A stretch of DNA of 64,000 nucleotides from Chrysopilus asiliformis (taxonomy: Eukaryota; Arthropoda; Insecta; Diptera; Rhagionidae): assembly GCA_964034945.1 (NCBI GenBank), contig OZ035962.1:33817943-33881942 (forward strand), in the 5' to 3' direction. This document shows, piece after piece, positions 24,801 through 27,800 of the stretch. The notes beneath the pieces were generated by a model. It searched no databases and was not told the DNA's origin. It saw only the letters and a program-made list of their open reading frames with translations. Numbering within the stretch: position 1 is the first letter of the stretch; every line of letters begins with the position of its first letter. The position numbers were made by a program, and so were the translations under genes.

Positions 24801-27800
24801 TTCGAATTTTATTTCGTTACGTTATAACGTAATTATTTCGTTACACATTGTATTGAAACTAAAAACTAAAAAATCTGCACTTTAATAGCATTTTATTTAT
24901 CACAAAGAAATTCAGTTCAGTTTCCATAAAAATAAATTTCATAAAAAAATTAATAAAACTTAACAAAATAATACAAAGAAAAACTAAAGTAGTGATTCGT
25001 AAGTTAAAACATCAATAAAAAAGTTAAAAGCAAAAAAAAACGTAAAGGAAGGATTAAAGATATTGAAATTCTATACCGATATCTTTTACCGTTATCGAGA
25101 TATTTAATATTCTGTAATATAAAATATCATCTTTCTATTTAAACTAATATTTTATTCGTTGGATTATAGAGTAAATTATGCAAAAACGTAAATTTTGTAT
25201 AAGAATATAAGAAGTCATGTGCTGCTAGTATAAGATTTTTTTACATTTTCCATCCCTTAGTATTTGGTTGTTTTTAACGAATGAAGCAAACAAATTCCAA
25301 TTCCAATCCAAACCAATTTTAATGTGTATTTTGGAGAGACGGATTTTCGAACAAAAATAACAGGAGTGGTATTCCGTAACTTGTTTCAAGCGTTTGTTTC
25401 GAGTTAGAAGAAAAAGTAGTATTCGCTGTCTCTGTTTCGACTAAAATAAATGACAGGGCAAAACAAAGCTAGCAAATACTAATTTTTCTAATTCTCGGGT
25501 AGAATGATTTGACAATTTAATTTAAAAAAACAGAATTTTACATAAAACTTGAAAACTCAATTCGACTGATGCACTTCGGAGATTTTAAGACAACTAAACA
25601 GCTGTGAAATTATTTTGTAAACGCTTGTGATATTCAGCCGCTTTCTTCGGAAGAGAGTAAGACGCACTTTGATAATGCTCTAGAGCAGTGGTTCCCAAAC
25701 TCTTTTGGCCCACGGACCCCTTTTCATAGTCAAAACTTGCCCACGGACCCCTTTTTATACCCGTATGGTGAAACCAAAGGGTATACTAACTTTGCCTTAC
25801 CGTTTGTAACGCCAAAATCCCGTCATCGCACACAAAAATGAATTACACCAGTGTGTTTAGAATGACAAAAATATTTAATTTTTGCATGTCCGTCCGTCCG
25901 TCCGTTCGTCCGTTTTTGGCGCGGATTGCGGGCGCACGGATTTAGCTAGAGACTTGATATTTTACGCAGATCTGTTTTCTGTAAACTGCGAGGCTAAGTT
26001 CGTTAATGTGCAAAAATTGACCATTAGGGGGATGCCCCCCATACACACGAAAATGTTTTTTGTGAATATCTAAAAAACGGTGCATCTTATCACAAAAGTC
26101 CAAGAACAAAAGTTTTTTAGGATATGATTCTACATAAAACTCCCATAACTCAAAATCCGATTGGAATAAATTTAAAAAAATCTTATTGAAAAGTTTTACT
26201 TCAAAGTGGAATTTTGGTATAACTGTTCGAATTTTGATACGAATATCACCATACGGGTCTCCAATGATTGCCAGATTGGCAATTATAGCTTTTGTTATGT
26301 TCATAGTCAAAACTTGCCCACGGACCCTGGGTGAAAAACTACATAAATGTTTAATAGAAAAATTACAAATTTAACTTTGATGTCTTGAATGGTAAATGGT
26401 AACGTAAAAATAAAATATAAATTAAACATTTTGTTGAAGAAGTATTTATTTAAATTATAACTTTTGTTTTAAAATACAAAAAAAATTAATGACTTGGATG
26501 AACCTGATGGGATGTTATGAGTGTATTTATGTTCGGCTCAATGTTTGTGAGTAGCAACCGCAAATCCCCATGAGCAGTGTTGTGCCGCGTAGTCTACGTG
26601 ATGTAGACTACACCATTGTCTACGCGTAGACTATTACTGTAGACAATGGTCTATTCTCTACGCGTAGACAATGTAGACAATCAATAAAATAAAGGATAGC
26701 TGATTTAGTTTTAAAATCTCATTTTCTTCAATTAATTTTAACATAATAAAGCACAATTTCCAGGAAGCAATCGCCAAATGTTGTATTGGAGAACTTCGGA
26801 GCAAACTTTAGTCGCAATTCTAATTCTTTTCATGCAATCTAAGCGCTTTTTTTTTTAATTTTTGCAATTGAAATCACATTGAATTCTAAAATCTTTTTGC
26901 TTTACACATTTTTCAATATAACGAACCGTTTGTTTAAAAACCCGATTCATTTGTATGGGATGGTTTTGCTCATTTAAGAATATCTGTTTAATTTGTTCGA
27001 AAAACACGTATGTTTCTAGTCTTTAGCTTAATTCCGTTGAGAGTTGTCGTATTTACAGATAGACGGAAATCTATACGGAAGTAATTCAAATCAAATAATA
27101 TATAGACCTATCACAGGTCAGTCGATTTCGGCTTTGACAATATATGACTCACTAATGACTTTGTTTTGACAGATATTGTCTACGCAAAGTCGACATTGTC
27201 TACGCCAATGTCTACATTGTCTACCCCAAATCGATTGTCTACGCTATTGTCTACACTAAAGTGTAGACAATCAAAGTCTACGCGTAGAGGAACAACACTG
27301 CCCATGAGTACTAATTTCTAGTCGGTTTCTTTTTTTTTGTGATGAGGCTCATAACGGCACTGAATCTACGTTCTACCAAATAGGAAGACGGAACAGCAAT
27401 CAACAGCTTCTGTTATTTATTTTAACTTCCATATTAATAATAATGTGTCACAATTTTTTTTATTTTATATTAAACCTTGCGCGGACCCCCTGACGTTGTT
27501 CAGGGACCCCCAAATCAATTTTAATTTTCCACGGACCCCTTGGATAATCCCAGGGACCCCTGGGGGTCCGTAGGGACCACTTTGGGAACCACTGCTCTAG
27601 AGTAGGGCTAGAAGTAGGCAACGGAGCCAGAATGACAGAGGAATGTTTTTTTTAAATCTACCACCATAATCTCACAAAAGCTATAAAAAAAATCAAACAT
27701 TTGTAGGGTTTTGGTTCCCGTAATTTTAAATAAATGGATTTATTGTAAATTCCAAATGGATTTTTTATGAACTCCAAATGGATAATTTTTAAATCTAAAA

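Larger units (their letters stand above)
25686..27594. mobile_element. hAT element (1.9 kb) with 8-bp TSD CTCTAGAG, hosting two insertions
   Basis: The left end CAGTGGTTCCCAAACTCTTT and right end (inverted) CAGTGGTTCCCAAAGTGGTC are flanked by perfect CTCTAGAG (25678-25685, 27595-27602). Both ends carry CCACGGACCCC blocks. Two later insertions sit inside: an INE-1-like element (25756-26300) and a second hAT (26575-27300). Without them roughly 600 bp remain, with no transposase frame. Confidence 0.92.

Noticed and set aside
24740..24850. CGTTATAACG-rich stretch as an element end
   Set aside because: Repeated short palindromes are visible but no matching second terminus or duplication was found.
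25724..26327. 27-bp direct repeats (TCATAGTCAAAACTTGCCCA...) around the INE-1-like copy E as a target-site duplication
   Set aside because: They belong to a pre-existing 31-bp tandem in the host hAT; five bases separate the left copy from the element and the empty junction is present upstream.
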